From contig NZ_FWWY01000001.1 in the NCBI RefSeq assembly GCF_900176145.1, positions 1,411,819-1,475,818 on the forward strand: a stretch of 64,000 nucleotides of DNA. Reading direction: 5' to 3'. This document shows, in pieces, positions 16,550 through 25,993 of the stretch. Position 1 is the first letter of the stretch. Each line of letters begins with the position of its first letter. This DNA comes from Sulfobacillus thermosulfidooxidans DSM 9293 (GTDB taxonomy: Bacteria; Bacillota; Sulfobacillia; Sulfobacillales; Sulfobacillaceae). Both the position numbers and the translations under genes were made by a program. The notes beneath the pieces are model-generated. The model did not search any database, was not told where the DNA came from, and was given only the letters and a program-made list of their open reading frames with translations.

Positions 16550-16567
16550 TGTTGAGGAGGGTACCGG

Positions 16568-17389
16568 ATGTCTTGTGCCGGGGACAAAATCCCTAATCAA
16601 GGATTACACAGCAGTGCGAGGAGCAAGAAATCCATGGCGCCTGATACTTTGGGCGAGAATAGCGCCAAGGCCTTACCCACTCGGCTTCCCTTACCCCGGC
16701 AAGTGGCCTCAGCCATTCGTTCCCGGATTATTAGTCGTGAATGGGAACCGGGAGATCAAATTCCTTCAGAAGATGAATTGGCCAAGCTGTTTGCGGTGAG
16801 CCGCGCGACCGTTCGAGAAGCGGTGTCCCTTTTGAGTGTGCAAGGCTATTTAATTAAAAAACGGGGAATTGGAACTTTTGTTGCCCAGGCACAAGCGATA
16901 TCGGGTGGTCTTGAATCGTTAATCAGTATTACGGAGTGGATTGAACGGCATGGATATCAGGCTGGCACAAGCTATATCGACATGAAAGCGCGGGTACCGA
17001 CGTCAAACGAACGCACATTATTTCAGGCGTGGGATCTGGAAGAGGTCATGGAAATTCACCGGGTGCGGACCGCGAATGGCGTTCCTGTACTCTATTGTGT
17101 TGATGTGATGCCGAAAGTCTTTGCCCCTGAAAATCCTGGCCAGCTTGATGAATCGCTCTTTCAATATTTGGAGCGAAAATGGGGACAAGTGGTCATTTTT
17201 GCGCAAACCGAGATTGATGTGAGTCAAGCCTCACGCACCATGGCACATCATTTACAAGTGGCTCAAGACACACCCCTTTTGCGCTTGCGCCAAGCCCATT
17301 TCAATCAGAAATCGCTGCCCATTTTATGGTCGCAGGATCATTTTGTCACGGACCGTTTCCGTTTTGAGGTGATGCGTCACCGTCAATAA
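16568..17389 (+). CDS. GntR-family (HutC/UTRA) transcriptional regulator
   Basis: A 273-residue regulator. After an unusual N-terminal extension of about 40 residues comes the GntR winged helix (about 43-105): LPRQVASAIRSRIIS, PSEDELAKLFAVSRATVREAVSLL, GYLIKKRGIGTFVA. The C-terminal half is a UTRA-type ligand domain, seen in WDLEEVMEIHRVRTANGVPVLYCVDVM and PILWSQDHF. ATG 16568 follows GAGGAGGG, 16 bases after the deoB stop. Placement at the end of the deo cluster makes it the likely local regulator, with deoxyribose or a nucleoside sugar phosphate as effector; that is inference. The deoB insertion is polar to it unless it has its own promoter. Confidence 0.9.
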   Translation: MSCAGDKIPNQGLHSSARSKKSMAPDTLGENSAKALPTRLPLPRQVASAIRSRIISREWEPGDQIPSEDELAKLFAVSRATVREAVSLLSVQGYLIKKRGIGTFVAQAQAISGGLESLISITEWIERHGYQAGTSYIDMKARVPTSNERTLFQAWDLEEVMEIHRVRTANGVPVLYCVDVMPKVFAPENPGQLDESLFQYLERKWGQVVIFAQTEIDVSQASRTMAHHLQVAQDTPLLRLRQAHFNQKSLPILWSQDHFVTDRFRFEVMRHRQ

Positions 17390-17418
17390 GGCCATCAAAA
17401 TTATACTGGATGAATTCA

Positions 17419-17445
17419 CAACGCCAGATGACGCATCTGGCGTTG
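17419..17445 (+). terminator. Terminator-like hairpin after the deo regulator
   Basis: CAACGCCAGATG and CATCTGGCGTTG form a perfect 12-base stem with loop ACG, 30 bases after the regulator stop. There is no T run, so termination may be weak or factor-aided; it could also serve the gene on the opposite strand. Confidence 0.6.
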
Positions 17446-17511
17446 TGTCATCACCAGACGATGAGCCACGGTGGTTCCCGTATAACAAGATATACAGGCA
17501 AGAAAACGCCA

Positions 17512-17751
17512 TCACAAGGTGTCTACGTCTACCGGCTCGTAGAGAATACGCAAGATGGACGTGGTCTTAGGCGATGCGTAGCGGTGACAAATGACCACAT
17601 ACTCATCGTCATAACGAATCCGGATGCTTTCTCCCTCATTACATGGATAGGTTTGAAGGACTTCTTCTAATTGCACGCGTAATGCTTGTGCTTCAAACAC
17701 ATCAAATTGTTTTAAGTCGCGCAAGGCAAAATCTGACCAAGAAATATGCAT
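17512..17751 (-). CDS. Small hypothetical protein
   Basis: A 79-residue acidic protein from ATG 17751, starting MHISWSDFALRDLKQFDVFE. A good AGGAGG lies 13 bases upstream, which is long, so the exact start is uncertain; an in-frame extension to 17895 looks non-coding. The sequence VFEAQALRVQLEEVLQTYP with IRYDDEYVVICHRY suggests a compact alpha/beta fold. I do not recognise a family. It converges on the deo regulator. Confidence 0.5.
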   Translation of the reverse strand: MHISWSDFALRDLKQFDVFEAQALRVQLEEVLQTYPCNEGESIRIRYDDEYVVICHRYASPKTTSILRILYEPVDVDTL

Positions 17752-18218
17752 TGAAATATCATGGCCTCCTATGAAGAAATGATGGTGCGAAAGGAAATGA
17801 TCGGTACTAGATGCCTGGCCAGGTTGTAACCGGAAAACATTTTTTATCCGCAACATTTGTCGAACGATGACGATTGTAACCTCCAGGCAACACAAATGCT
17901 ATTGAAAATAAATGGAAAAAACGGATAAAACAGAAATGACATAAATTACACAAAATCAAGGCTGGTAAAGGATTTGCTGAGCAGATTCAGTCCTTGGATG
18001 TTGGCAGAGGTTGCTCTCACCAGCAATATTTGAAAGACATTTCTCGAAGGTGACAATAAGGGATCAAGTTGGGGGCAACCCTGGGGAACTACCGGCGGTA
18101 TAATAAGTTTAGAAAACAAGATGTATGGTTTAGGGGAAACGTTTTGGAATTGTGATGGTAAGAAATGGGTTAGATTAGCGCGGGGACATTGATCAGAACC
18201 GGAAGGAAGCGACCCATT
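17752..18218. other. 467-base gap before the TatA-like gene
   Basis: A TATAAT is present at 18099-18104 but no convincing -35 at 16-18 bases. No gene or strong repeat is seen. It is a divergent region serving the small protein on the minus strand and the TatA-like gene. Confidence 0.35.
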
Positions 18219-18434
18219 ATGGACGATTTACTGGCTCCCATGCACATTATCGTATTATTGATTGTGGCTCTTTTAGTCTTCGGCCCGAAAAGGCTTCCCC
18301 ATTTAGGATCGGATTTAGCCAAAGGGATTAAAGCCTTTCAACAGGAATTGCACGGTTCAAACACTCTGTCAGCTGGTGTTCCTTCTGAGGATAGCCAAAG
18401 CCCTAACAGTTCATCTAATGATCGTGGGTCGTGA
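18219..18434 (+). CDS. tatA: TatA/E-like twin-arginine translocase subunit
   Basis: A 71-residue protein with one N-terminal membrane helix (IIVLLIVALLVF), the hallmark hinge FGPKRLPHLG, an amphipathic helix (SDLAKGIKAFQQEL) and a short polar tail. TatA forms the pore of the Tat system for folded, often cofactor-bearing proteins. ATG 18219 follows AAGGAAG; a longer start at 18189 is less likely. No tatC is in the window, so this is a detached copy. It could be TatA or TatE; they are not separable here. Confidence 0.85.
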   Translation: MDDLLAPMHIIVLLIVALLVFGPKRLPHLGSDLAKGIKAFQQELHGSNTLSAGVPSEDSQSPNSSSNDRGS

Positions 18435-18489
18435 GCTGATGTGAATTACTGACAATTCATGCCACATGGCGGGATGGAAGGATAAGTTG

Positions 18490-19710
18490 ATGTCAGTATG
18501 TGCTATTACCGGAATGGGAATCATTTCCTCGTTAGGACTAAACGTCGATGATTTTTGGTTTAACTTGTTAGCAGGACGTCACGCGATAGAGCCGGCGTTT
18601 ATTCTCGGAGAATCCTCACCCATCTGGCAATCTCCTGTTGGTACGGCTTTTCATCCCGAAGAATTTGTCAGCGATCCGAGAGTGTTACGCAATGCCAGTC
18701 GCTTTAGTCTGTATGCATTAGCGGCCACAACGGAGGCACTGAAAGGCGCGGGCTTAGAAGAACTCGATAGCGAGCGCACAGGCGTCATTTTCGGTACGTC
18801 AATGGGTGGTGTTCCAGAACTCGTTGACGCTCAAGCCCGTTATGATAGTCAGGGAATCCATAAGGTGCCCGCGCGACTCATGGCGGCCGTCATTCCCAAT
18901 ATGGCTGCATCGCAAATTGCGATGCGATATCAGCTGCATGGTCCACAACTGACACTCAGCACAGCTTGTGCATCCAGTATTGATAGTATTGGAATGGCAT
19001 TCTCTTTGATTTCCGCTGGGGTGATTGATGTGGCCATTTGCGGGGGAATGGAAAATCTCCTCACACCGGTAGTAAGTGCCAGCTTGTGGCATGCCCATGC
19101 GTTGTCACAAGGTGAGCGCGCTGAGGAAGCTTCCATGCCGTTTGACCAACACCGTACCGGTTTTGTCATGGGGGAAGGCGCAGCTGTCGTGATCCTCGAA
19201 TCCTTAGCCCATGCACAAGCTCGAAACGTTCCCGTTTTGGCTTATGTTCACGGCTATGGATCATTGGCCGACGCCTATCATGTGACAGCACCCGAGCCTT
19301 CGGGGCAATGGGAAGCCATGGCCATGAATAAGGCCCTGCGATCGTCGGGCTTTTCCCCTTGGGATATTGATCTGGTGATGGCGCACGGCACCAGTACTCC
19401 CGTGGGCGATCAGGCGGAAATTCGAGCCATCGGGCAGGTCTATGCCCATGCTCATCCCATTGTGACATCAATTAAAGGGCATATTGGGCATAGTATGGGC
19501 GCTTCAGGGGCTATGTCCGTTATTGCTGCCATCAAAGCCATGCACGAGGGAAGGGCTCCGCACACTTTAGGGACCCGGGAACTCGATGAAGAGGTCAATT
19601 TTGATGTTGTGTTAGGTGAGCCCCGGGTCAAGGACATTAAAACCGTGCAGGTCAATGCGTTTGGATTTGGAGGCCAAAATGCTTCTTTGGTCATTGCAAT
19701 TTCCCAATGA
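18490..19710 (+). CDS. Beta-ketoacyl-ACP synthase II-like enzyme
   Basis: A 406-residue thiolase-fold condensing enzyme. The Cys-His-His triad is seen at LSTACASS (Cys160), AHGTSTPVGD (about residue 300) and KGHIGHSMGASG (about 335). The C-terminal FGFGGQNASLV is typical of FabF. It adds malonyl-ACP units to acyl chains. ATG 18490 follows AAGGA with 7 bases of spacing and yields the usual KAS start (VCAITGMGIISSLG). It stands away from a fab cluster and converges on an acyl-CoA ligase, so a special lipid, lipoyl precursor or polyketide-like role is possible rather than housekeeping FabF. Confidence 0.9.
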   Translation: MSVCAITGMGIISSLGLNVDDFWFNLLAGRHAIEPAFILGESSPIWQSPVGTAFHPEEFVSDPRVLRNASRFSLYALAATTEALKGAGLEELDSERTGVIFGTSMGGVPELVDAQARYDSQGIHKVPARLMAAVIPNMAASQIAMRYQLHGPQLTLSTACASSIDSIGMAFSLISAGVIDVAICGGMENLLTPVVSASLWHAHALSQGERAEEASMPFDQHRTGFVMGEGAAVVILESLAHAQARNVPVLAYVHGYGSLADAYHVTAPEPSGQWEAMAMNKALRSSGFSPWDIDLVMAHGTSTPVGDQAEIRAIGQVYAHAHPIVTSIKGHIGHSMGASGAMSVIAAIKAMHEGRAPHTLGTRELDEEVNFDVVLGEPRVKDIKTVQVNAFGFGGQNASLVIAISQ

Positions 19711-19721
19711 GGGTTGGCCTG

Positions 19722-21323
19722 TTAGTCTCGGCTACGGAGAAGTTCTTTGCTGCCGCCCTCATTGAGCCACTCACGAAGTCGAAACTTTTGGATTTTACCA
19801 CTTGGGGTTTTGGGCATTTCTTCGATAATTTCGAGGCGTTCAGGCCAAAATTGTTTGGTTAACCGGCAGCGGTCTAGGTATTGGGTGAGTTCTGACAAGC
19901 TCAAATGCGCTCCGGGCTGCAAAACCACCACAGCGCACGCCCGTTGTCCAAGACGGGGATCAGGGATTCCCACCAGTGCGGCTTCTTTGATGGCAGGATG
20001 GCGGTATAATAATTCTTCGACATCGGCAATCGGAATTTTCTCCCCACCGCGGTTAATCATATCCCGGGCTCGGCCGGTAATGCGAATATACCCCGCATCA
20101 TCCATGATGGCGAGATCCCCGGTTCGAAGCCATCCTCCTGGCCTAAAAAGACTTTGTGTGGTGTCTGGGTCATCAAAGTAGCCCATGAAGTTTTGAGGTC
20201 CTTTCACTTCCAGTTCGCCTTCTGTTCCTGAGGGTAAAATTTCACCCGCTTCGTTGACAATACGGCAGGCCATTTGGGGCACAGGCCGTCCATCGGTCGT
20301 ATAGGTTTTCTCCAATTCGTCTTCGGGGCGAACGAGTGTGACAAGGGAATTTTCGGACATACCCCATCCGGCTAAAATATGGACGCCAAACTGGGTGTGA
20401 GCTTTTTCAACCAAGATTCGGGGAATAGGGGCGCCGGCACTAATAAAAATCTTCAACGCCGATAAGTCATGCTGACCAGGACGGTAATGGGTGGTTAAAT
20501 CACTCAAAAATGGCGTGGCACCCATCGAAAACGTCACCCGCCAGCGGGAGAGTAACGAGAGGGCAACTTCCGGATCCCAAATATCTTGGTAGACAGCAGG
20601 GATGCCTAGAAGAAGGGGAAATAAAACGCCATATAAAAATCCCGTTTGATGGGCAAAGGGGGATGGCATAAAGATGACGTCGCTATCACCTAAATGGAGG
20701 AAATCCTTTTGCAACAGGAGGCCTGTTAAGAGTGTCCTGTGCGAGTGCATGACCCCTTTCGGACGACCGGTAGTTCCTGAGGTAAACACGATCTCTGCTA
20801 AGTCATCCAGTGCAGGCAGACTAAGGGGAACGTTCTTGACTCCTGATGTTTGACCTAGGATGTGTTCGAGAGCTGGAAAGTCTTGTCCACCCCGCATCCA
20901 AATGGTCAAGTGAGGAAATTCGCCAGCCAAATGTTCGGCCATTTCGGTAAATGTCAGATGGCGAAAAGTCTTGGGCAAAACCCATAACTTAGCATGAGTT
21001 TTTTCGAGGATTTGACGCACTTCATGTTCACGGAAAATCGGCATAATCGGGCAAATGACCGCGCCTAATTGCCAGGTTGCGATGGTTAAGGCGACAAATT
21101 CCCAGTTATTCGGTAATTGCACGGCGACGACATCGTGCGCTCGAACCCCGGCATCATATAAGGCAAGGGTTGCAGCGTGGACCCTATCAGCAAATTCGCG
21201 GTAGGTCCATATCACTTCTTCGCGTTCTAAACTGTGATCGACAAGATATAAGGCATCGGGCTTGTGGCTCAGCCAATGCTGCAAATATTGCGGGATGACT
21301 TCTGTGCCGCGTAGATCATTCAT
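19722..21323 (-). CDS. AMP-dependent acyl-CoA synthetase/ligase
   Basis: A 533-residue member of the ANL superfamily that activates a carboxylic acid as acyl-AMP and then thioester. Motifs in order: VFTSGTTGRPKGVMHSHRT (P-loop), GWGMSEN, YIRITGRARDMINRGGEKI (hinge and A8 region), KTPSGKIQKF with the catalytic Lys. ATG 21323 has a GGCGGTGA site; a TTG/GTG-type extension to 21359 is unlikely. The sequence resembles medium-chain or cyclohexanecarboxylate-type ligases; the acid is unknown. Its 3' end is 12 bases from the end of the convergent ketoacyl synthase gene. Confidence 0.92.
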   Translation of the reverse strand: MNDLRGTEVIPQYLQHWLSHKPDALYLVDHSLEREEVIWTYREFADRVHAATLALYDAGVRAHDVVAVQLPNNWEFVALTIATWQLGAVICPIMPIFREHEVRQILEKTHAKLWVLPKTFRHLTFTEMAEHLAGEFPHLTIWMRGGQDFPALEHILGQTSGVKNVPLSLPALDDLAEIVFTSGTTGRPKGVMHSHRTLLTGLLLQKDFLHLGDSDVIFMPSPFAHQTGFLYGVLFPLLLGIPAVYQDIWDPEVALSLLSRWRVTFSMGATPFLSDLTTHYRPGQHDLSALKIFISAGAPIPRILVEKAHTQFGVHILAGWGMSENSLVTLVRPEDELEKTYTTDGRPVPQMACRIVNEAGEILPSGTEGELEVKGPQNFMGYFDDPDTTQSLFRPGGWLRTGDLAIMDDAGYIRITGRARDMINRGGEKIPIADVEELLYRHPAIKEAALVGIPDPRLGQRACAVVVLQPGAHLSLSELTQYLDRCRLTKQFWPERLEIIEEMPKTPSGKIQKFRLREWLNEGGSKELLRSRD

Positions 21324-21818
21324 CGATTCACCGCCTTTGTCAAAAGATTGTGAACCCATTTGTTAGAGGATTTCTTATTAAAGGCAGATAGAATAATCTT
21401 TAAAATTGTCATCGTGAATATCATTATCCTATCACTAAATAATGGGATTGGGACAAGAAGTTTGGCGTGGAGCAACCACATAGCGGTTTTCTTATGGATC
21501 ATCTCTCTATAATACTTAAGATATAATCATATGCTTGTGCACCAGCACAAACGCTAAACACGGACTTTTTGTAGAATTTATGGGGATTTGCTATTTGTGG
21601 CATGAGAAATGTGACAACAGGTATGGTACTTGGGTTTTATTGAGACGGTCATAGTATCTAGATACCATCTTTACCGTGGTCGTGCTCCTGTCTCAGAGAG
21701 ATAAAGAATTGACGGAAACAACAGCATTCTATATTATTATATTAACAGTGCTCACCACGCCTAGCGCATAAGCGATGCGAAAATCGGTGAGCCATTTGCT
21801 TTATATTGGGGAATATTT
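21324..21818. other. Divergent gap of about 495 bases upstream of the Abi gene
   Basis: AT-rich, with an inverted repeat GCTCACC (21750-21756)/GGTGAGC (21786-21792) enclosing a second imperfect stem close to the Abi start. It may shape the Abi mRNA leader. No gene is apparent. Confidence 0.35.
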
Positions 21819-22703
21819 ATGGCAAATAGTGCGAAGCCGGCCACCACCATTGATCAGCAAGTTACTCTCCTTAAAAGTCGAGGCCTGATAATTGCCGACG
21901 AGGTTGATGCCAAGGCGGTTTTACAGCGCATCAGTTACTACCGGCTTTCAGGATATCTTGTGGAATTCAAACGGCCAGATAACACCTACATACCAGGGAC
22001 CCAATTGTCAACCGTTTACGCGATTTATGAGTTTGATCGCCGCTTTCGGAATCTTTTGTTAGCGATAATCGAACCTATCGAAATTTCTATTCGGACGAAG
22101 CTTGCGCAGTACCTTGCGGTAGCTTGTGATCCCCTAGCATATCGTGACCCAAAACATTTTGTAAATCCAAGTGAACATACGGCTCAATTGACTGTGATAG
22201 ATATGACGATTGAGCGGAGTCGCGAACCATTTGCTGATCATTACCGAAAATACTATGGAGGAACTTTTCCGATTTGGGTGGCAGTCGAAATGATGTCCTT
22301 TGGCTCGGTATCCAAGGTGTTTGGCAATTTGGTTCGTAGCCATCGCCAACACATTGCTAAATCCCATTATGGTCTCAACGAAAAAGTCATTGCTCAATGG
22401 CTTTTGAGTTTGGTGACGGTACGGAATTCCTGCGCGCACTTTTCCCGTCTGTACCGCCGGACTCCTACGTTTCAGCCCAAAATATGTCATGATGATCGCC
22501 CAGATATTCCAGAACCTCAGTCATGGTTCTCGGTTCTGATGGCCGCACGACATCTCTATGAACCGTGGACCGACTGGAGTCATTTTGTGACAGCACTAGA
22601 AACGTTATGCGATGAATATCAGGGGATTATCGACCTTCGTGCCATGGGATTTCCGCCGAATTGGGAACGTCTCTTACGCCGACCTTGTCGGCGCCACCCC
22701 TAA
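21819..22703 (+). CDS. Abi-family (AbiD/AbiF-like) abortive infection protein
   Basis: A 294-residue protein of the Abi_2 family. The N-terminus has QVTLLKSRGLII and ISYYRLSGYLVEF (38-50), followed by IYEFDRRFRNLLLAIIEPIEISIRTKLAQYL, all characteristic. RNSCAH at 202-207 is an Rx4H motif of HEPN ribonucleases. Members block phage growth, probably by RNA cleavage. No partner gene adjoins it: the flanking genes are an acyl-CoA ligase and a peptidase on the opposite strand. ATG 21819 is preceded by GGGGAA. A solitary defence island gene, probably acquired by transfer, though no mobile remnants are visible. Confidence 0.88.
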   Translation: MANSAKPATTIDQQVTLLKSRGLIIADEVDAKAVLQRISYYRLSGYLVEFKRPDNTYIPGTQLSTVYAIYEFDRRFRNLLLAIIEPIEISIRTKLAQYLAVACDPLAYRDPKHFVNPSEHTAQLTVIDMTIERSREPFADHYRKYYGGTFPIWVAVEMMSFGSVSKVFGNLVRSHRQHIAKSHYGLNEKVIAQWLLSLVTVRNSCAHFSRLYRRTPTFQPKICHDDRPDIPEPQSWFSVLMAARHLYEPWTDWSHFVTALETLCDEYQGIIDLRAMGFPPNWERLLRRPCRRHP

Positions 22704-22865
22704 CAAGACCTTGGTCGGCCTACGAACGCAGATTGTCGTGATTGATTTATGCATTATTGTATCTAAATTTCCTTTATTGCGGTAGATGGGGAAAAGATTC
22801 TATAAGACTATGGCGCTAGGTTTGGCCTACCATGCGGAAAGATAGACGACTGATTGAAAGGATGA

Positions 22866-22909
22866 ACCGCGGGCAACTGCTAAAATTCTCATATCAGTTT
22901 GCCCGCGGT
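22866..22909 (-). terminator. Strong hairpin after the S9 peptidase gene
   Basis: ACCGCGGGCAACTG and CAGTTTGCCCGCGGT pair almost perfectly (one bulged T) 15 bases past the stop of the minus-strand peptidase gene; the transcript then reads TTCATCCTTTC. Confidence 0.65.
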
Positions 22910-22924
22910 CATATGGTCAAGAAG

Positions 22925-24859
22925 TTAGGCAAGATTTTCGATGGGAACGGGGTCAATGGCCTCGGCCAACGAAAATCCGAGAACACGGCTGTAAAAATAT
23001 AATTCGGCTTCGGTGGCGCGTTTGATATTTTGAGCTTGACGAAATCCATGGCCTTCTTCGGGAAACGCGATATAGGCTACGGGTATATGATTTTCCTTCA
23101 GTTTCTCTACCATCATTTCGGCTTGATTAGGGAGAACGATTTTGTCATCGAGGCCTTGAAAAAAGATGACCGGCGCTTTGATCTGGTCCGCATGAAACAA
23201 AGGCGAGCGCTTACGGTATAACGCTTCCGCTTCAGGCCAAGGACCGACCATACTGTCCATATAGCGTGATTCAAATTTGTGGGTTTCCCTGGCTAAGGCC
23301 CCGAGATCACTGACACCAAAATAGCTGGCTCCGGCCCGAAAGACATTGCGAAAGGCTAAGCAGGCCAAGGTGGTAAATCCTCCTGCACTTCCCCCGCGAA
23401 TGACCATGCGGTTCTGATCGACGAGTCCTTGTTGCGCTAAATATAGGGCTGCATTGGTGCAGTCTTCCACATCGACAACGCCCCATTGCCCTTCTAAGCG
23501 GCGACGGTAGGCACGTCCATAACCACTTGAACCACCGTAATCCACATCAGCTACAGCAAATCCGCGTGTTGTCCAGTATTGTATGGCGAGATGAAATAAA
23601 GGGGTTCCGCTGCTGGTCGGTCCGCCATGACTGATGACCATGAGCGGTGGTTTTTCACCGGGCACACCGGTAAACGCATGATTTTTAGGAGGGTAAAGAT
23701 GCATATAGGCCTCTTGGTTATGGGCCGTAGGAAAAGTGATAAACGACGGCACGCTAATGTCTTCAGGATTCATGACGACGTTTTGAGATCGTTTGATGAC
23801 CTGAATTTCTGTGTGTTCCCCCTGCCATGTCACGAGGGCAGCGGGTTCTTGCCAGGATCCAGCAATCATCGCGACATGGTGGTGATGAGTGACAGGCAAG
23901 GCAAAATAGGTGTAGGGCGTTTTAATCTCTGTCAAGGTATGTTTTTTGAGATCAATGAGCCCTAAATGTCGTGAACCATTTTCCATATACACGGCCACAA
24001 TCTGATCAGGGGTTAAATACCCGTAAGTGGTCATGCCAAATACCCAAGGTGGCGTCCCGAATTCGGCCGCCATGGGATAAATCGCTTGGGCGGTGCCATC
24101 GACCCACTGATAGAGATTCCACCACCCACTTTCATCAGACAAAAATGTTAAGACGCCAGCGGGAGAAAACAGGGGTTGCAAAATCGATTCCGTACTTGAC
24201 CCTTTAAGACGTTGTGAATTGGTGGGGTATCCTTCATGGTTTAAATCGGCGAGCCAGAGTTCTGTTCCGTCCCACGGCATTTGGGGATGATTCCATGCCA
24301 GCCAGGTTAACTGTTGACCATCAGGAGAAAGACGGGGATCGCTATAGAAATCATGACCAGACACTAACACGGTACCGCATTCATCCCCTTCGGGGTTGAT
24401 GCTGACAATCGTGGTGGTCGCCTGAATATCGGAAATTCGGTGATCTTCCCTCACAGCGATAATGCGGTGGTGATGCGTATCAAAAATCATATCGGCATAG
24501 CGGATGGGGAGATCAGACGTGATGGGTTCGGGTTTTCCTCCTTGAATTTGCCGGTAAAGACGCTGGTCTTGGAAATTGCAAAAGAAGATGTCCCCATCAT
24601 GAACCACGTATGCTCGTCCACCGTATTCATGAGCCCTGGTGCGGGCGTTAAAGCCAGGGGGAGTCATATCTTGAATCTCTTGGGTCAGCGGATTGAAACG
24701 GACAATGACATTACGTCCTTGCTCATGAGGACGCGTTTCAATCCAATACAGCGTGTCCCCATCGAATTGTGGTTGATCGAACGTCACGGTGTTTTGCGTA
24801 AGCATCTCTGTGCTGACGGGAGAACTCCATGATCCGTAAGGTTTTACTGCCAACACCAT
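22925..24859 (-). CDS. S9 family prolyl oligopeptidase-type peptidase
   Basis: A 644-residue cytoplasmic serine peptidase. An N-terminal beta-propeller (about 1-380) contains repeated LSPDG-like turns; the C-terminal alpha/beta hydrolase domain shows HGGPTS, YGGSSGYGRAYRRRL, the nucleophile elbow GGSAGG near residue 490 and the catalytic His in EEGHGFR. The sequence order fits acylaminoacyl peptidase/dipeptidyl peptidase-like S9C enzymes, which cleave short peptides. ATG 24859 follows GGAAAGGGG. No signal peptide is seen. It is a single-gene unit with its own terminator. Confidence 0.92.
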   Translation of the reverse strand: MVLAVKPYGSWSSPVSTEMLTQNTVTFDQPQFDGDTLYWIETRPHEQGRNVIVRFNPLTQEIQDMTPPGFNARTRAHEYGGRAYVVHDGDIFFCNFQDQRLYRQIQGGKPEPITSDLPIRYADMIFDTHHHRIIAVREDHRISDIQATTTIVSINPEGDECGTVLVSGHDFYSDPRLSPDGQQLTWLAWNHPQMPWDGTELWLADLNHEGYPTNSQRLKGSSTESILQPLFSPAGVLTFLSDESGWWNLYQWVDGTAQAIYPMAAEFGTPPWVFGMTTYGYLTPDQIVAVYMENGSRHLGLIDLKKHTLTEIKTPYTYFALPVTHHHHVAMIAGSWQEPAALVTWQGEHTEIQVIKRSQNVVMNPEDISVPSFITFPTAHNQEAYMHLYPPKNHAFTGVPGEKPPLMVISHGGPTSSGTPLFHLAIQYWTTRGFAVADVDYGGSSGYGRAYRRRLEGQWGVVDVEDCTNAALYLAQQGLVDQNRMVIRGGSAGGFTTLACLAFRNVFRAGASYFGVSDLGALARETHKFESRYMDSMVGPWPEAEALYRKRSPLFHADQIKAPVIFFQGLDDKIVLPNQAEMMVEKLKENHIPVAYIAFPEEGHGFRQAQNIKRATEAELYFYSRVLGFSLAEAIDPVPIENLA

Positions 24860-25192
24860 ATCCCCTTTCCCATATCAGAAGTTGACTTCATTTATCATGA
24901 ATTGTTGGGTTTGCTCTAAGCCTATCACATCTTCATGGTCGGCTCCGGTTTAAATGATGAACTCCCTGTTGGGATAATGCTGTGCGTCAAGTGAAGGTCA
25001 TTGATAACGAGTGCCAGATGAAGACAGGATGATGTCGGTCCGACTTCCCGAAGAGGATTTTTCTTGTTCCGGTAGGCAGCAATGATGAGTGTTGGTGTAC
25101 TCTAAAATCGTAACGATTGGGGTGTTGTTAACGGTCAGTTTACCGGATAAATAGAATATAGTTTCGATGGCAGAGAGGAGATCATTGGGACG
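24860..25192. other. 333-base divergent promoter region
   Basis: It lies between the minus-strand peptidase and the plus-strand hydrolase. I see no gene and no clear operator. Confidence 0.35.
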
Positions 25193-25993
25193 ATGAGTGA
25201 ATTGATCACGCGGCAGGGGACGATTTATTACGAGGTAACGGGTAATGGGCCGAGTGTGCTGTTCCTCCATTCTGCTCTTACTGATCACAGACAGTGGCGC
25301 GATCAAGTTAATGCATTGTCCCCGAGCTACCGTTGTATTACCTATGATTTGTTGGGATCGGGATTGAGCGACAATGCCCCTGACGATTACGATCCCACAG
25401 ATACGCTTCTCGCGCTTTTAGATCATTTGAAGGTGGATAGGGTGGCATTGGTGGGATCGTCCATGGGCGGCTCAATATCGATCCATGCAGCGACCCGTTA
25501 CCCTGGTCGCATCCAATCGATCGTCTTGATGGGTACCGGACTCTTTGGCTTTCAACCCGTGCTCAATACCCCTGAGCCGACTATCTACCAGGAATATGAA
25601 GCGGCTTTAGCAAACCATGATATTGACCGACTTGTCGATTTGGCCGAGGCCATTTGGCTCATTGGCATCAGCGGTCGTGAAGAGCATGTGTCCAAGCCTT
25701 ATCGCGAGTTGTTCCGCTTGATGTACCGGGAATTGCTTAGGAAACATGGGGAATTTCCCCAGTACCGGGATATGGATGATACAGGCGCGACCAGAAATCT
25801 CAACATGCCCGTTATGGTCGTTGTCGGGGATCATGATACGGCTTTTTGCTTAGCGGTGACTAACTATTTCGAACAGACTTTGCCGGGGGTCAACATTATC
25901 CGCATGCCGGGTGTCGCCCATTTCCCCAACTTGTCCAAGCCCCAGGTCGTAAATGAATTACTCTTAGAGTGGCTTAAAAAGAACAACGAATAA
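25193..25993 (+). CDS. Alpha/beta-fold hydrolase
   Basis: A 266-residue hydrolase of the 3-oxoadipate enol-lactonase/esterase group. Seen: oxyanion region LFLHSALTDHRQW, nucleophile elbow GSSMGG with Ser90, acidic residue in VVGDHD, and catalytic His in GVAHFPN. ATG 25193 follows GAGAGGAGAT. No signal peptide. The neighbours give no hint at the substrate. It forms a single-gene unit. Confidence 0.88.
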   Translation: MSELITRQGTIYYEVTGNGPSVLFLHSALTDHRQWRDQVNALSPSYRCITYDLLGSGLSDNAPDDYDPTDTLLALLDHLKVDRVALVGSSMGGSISIHAATRYPGRIQSIVLMGTGLFGFQPVLNTPEPTIYQEYEAALANHDIDRLVDLAEAIWLIGISGREEHVSKPYRELFRLMYRELLRKHGEFPQYRDMDDTGATRNLNMPVMVVVGDHDTAFCLAVTNYFEQTLPGVNIIRMPGVAHFPNLSKPQVVNELLLEWLKKNNE

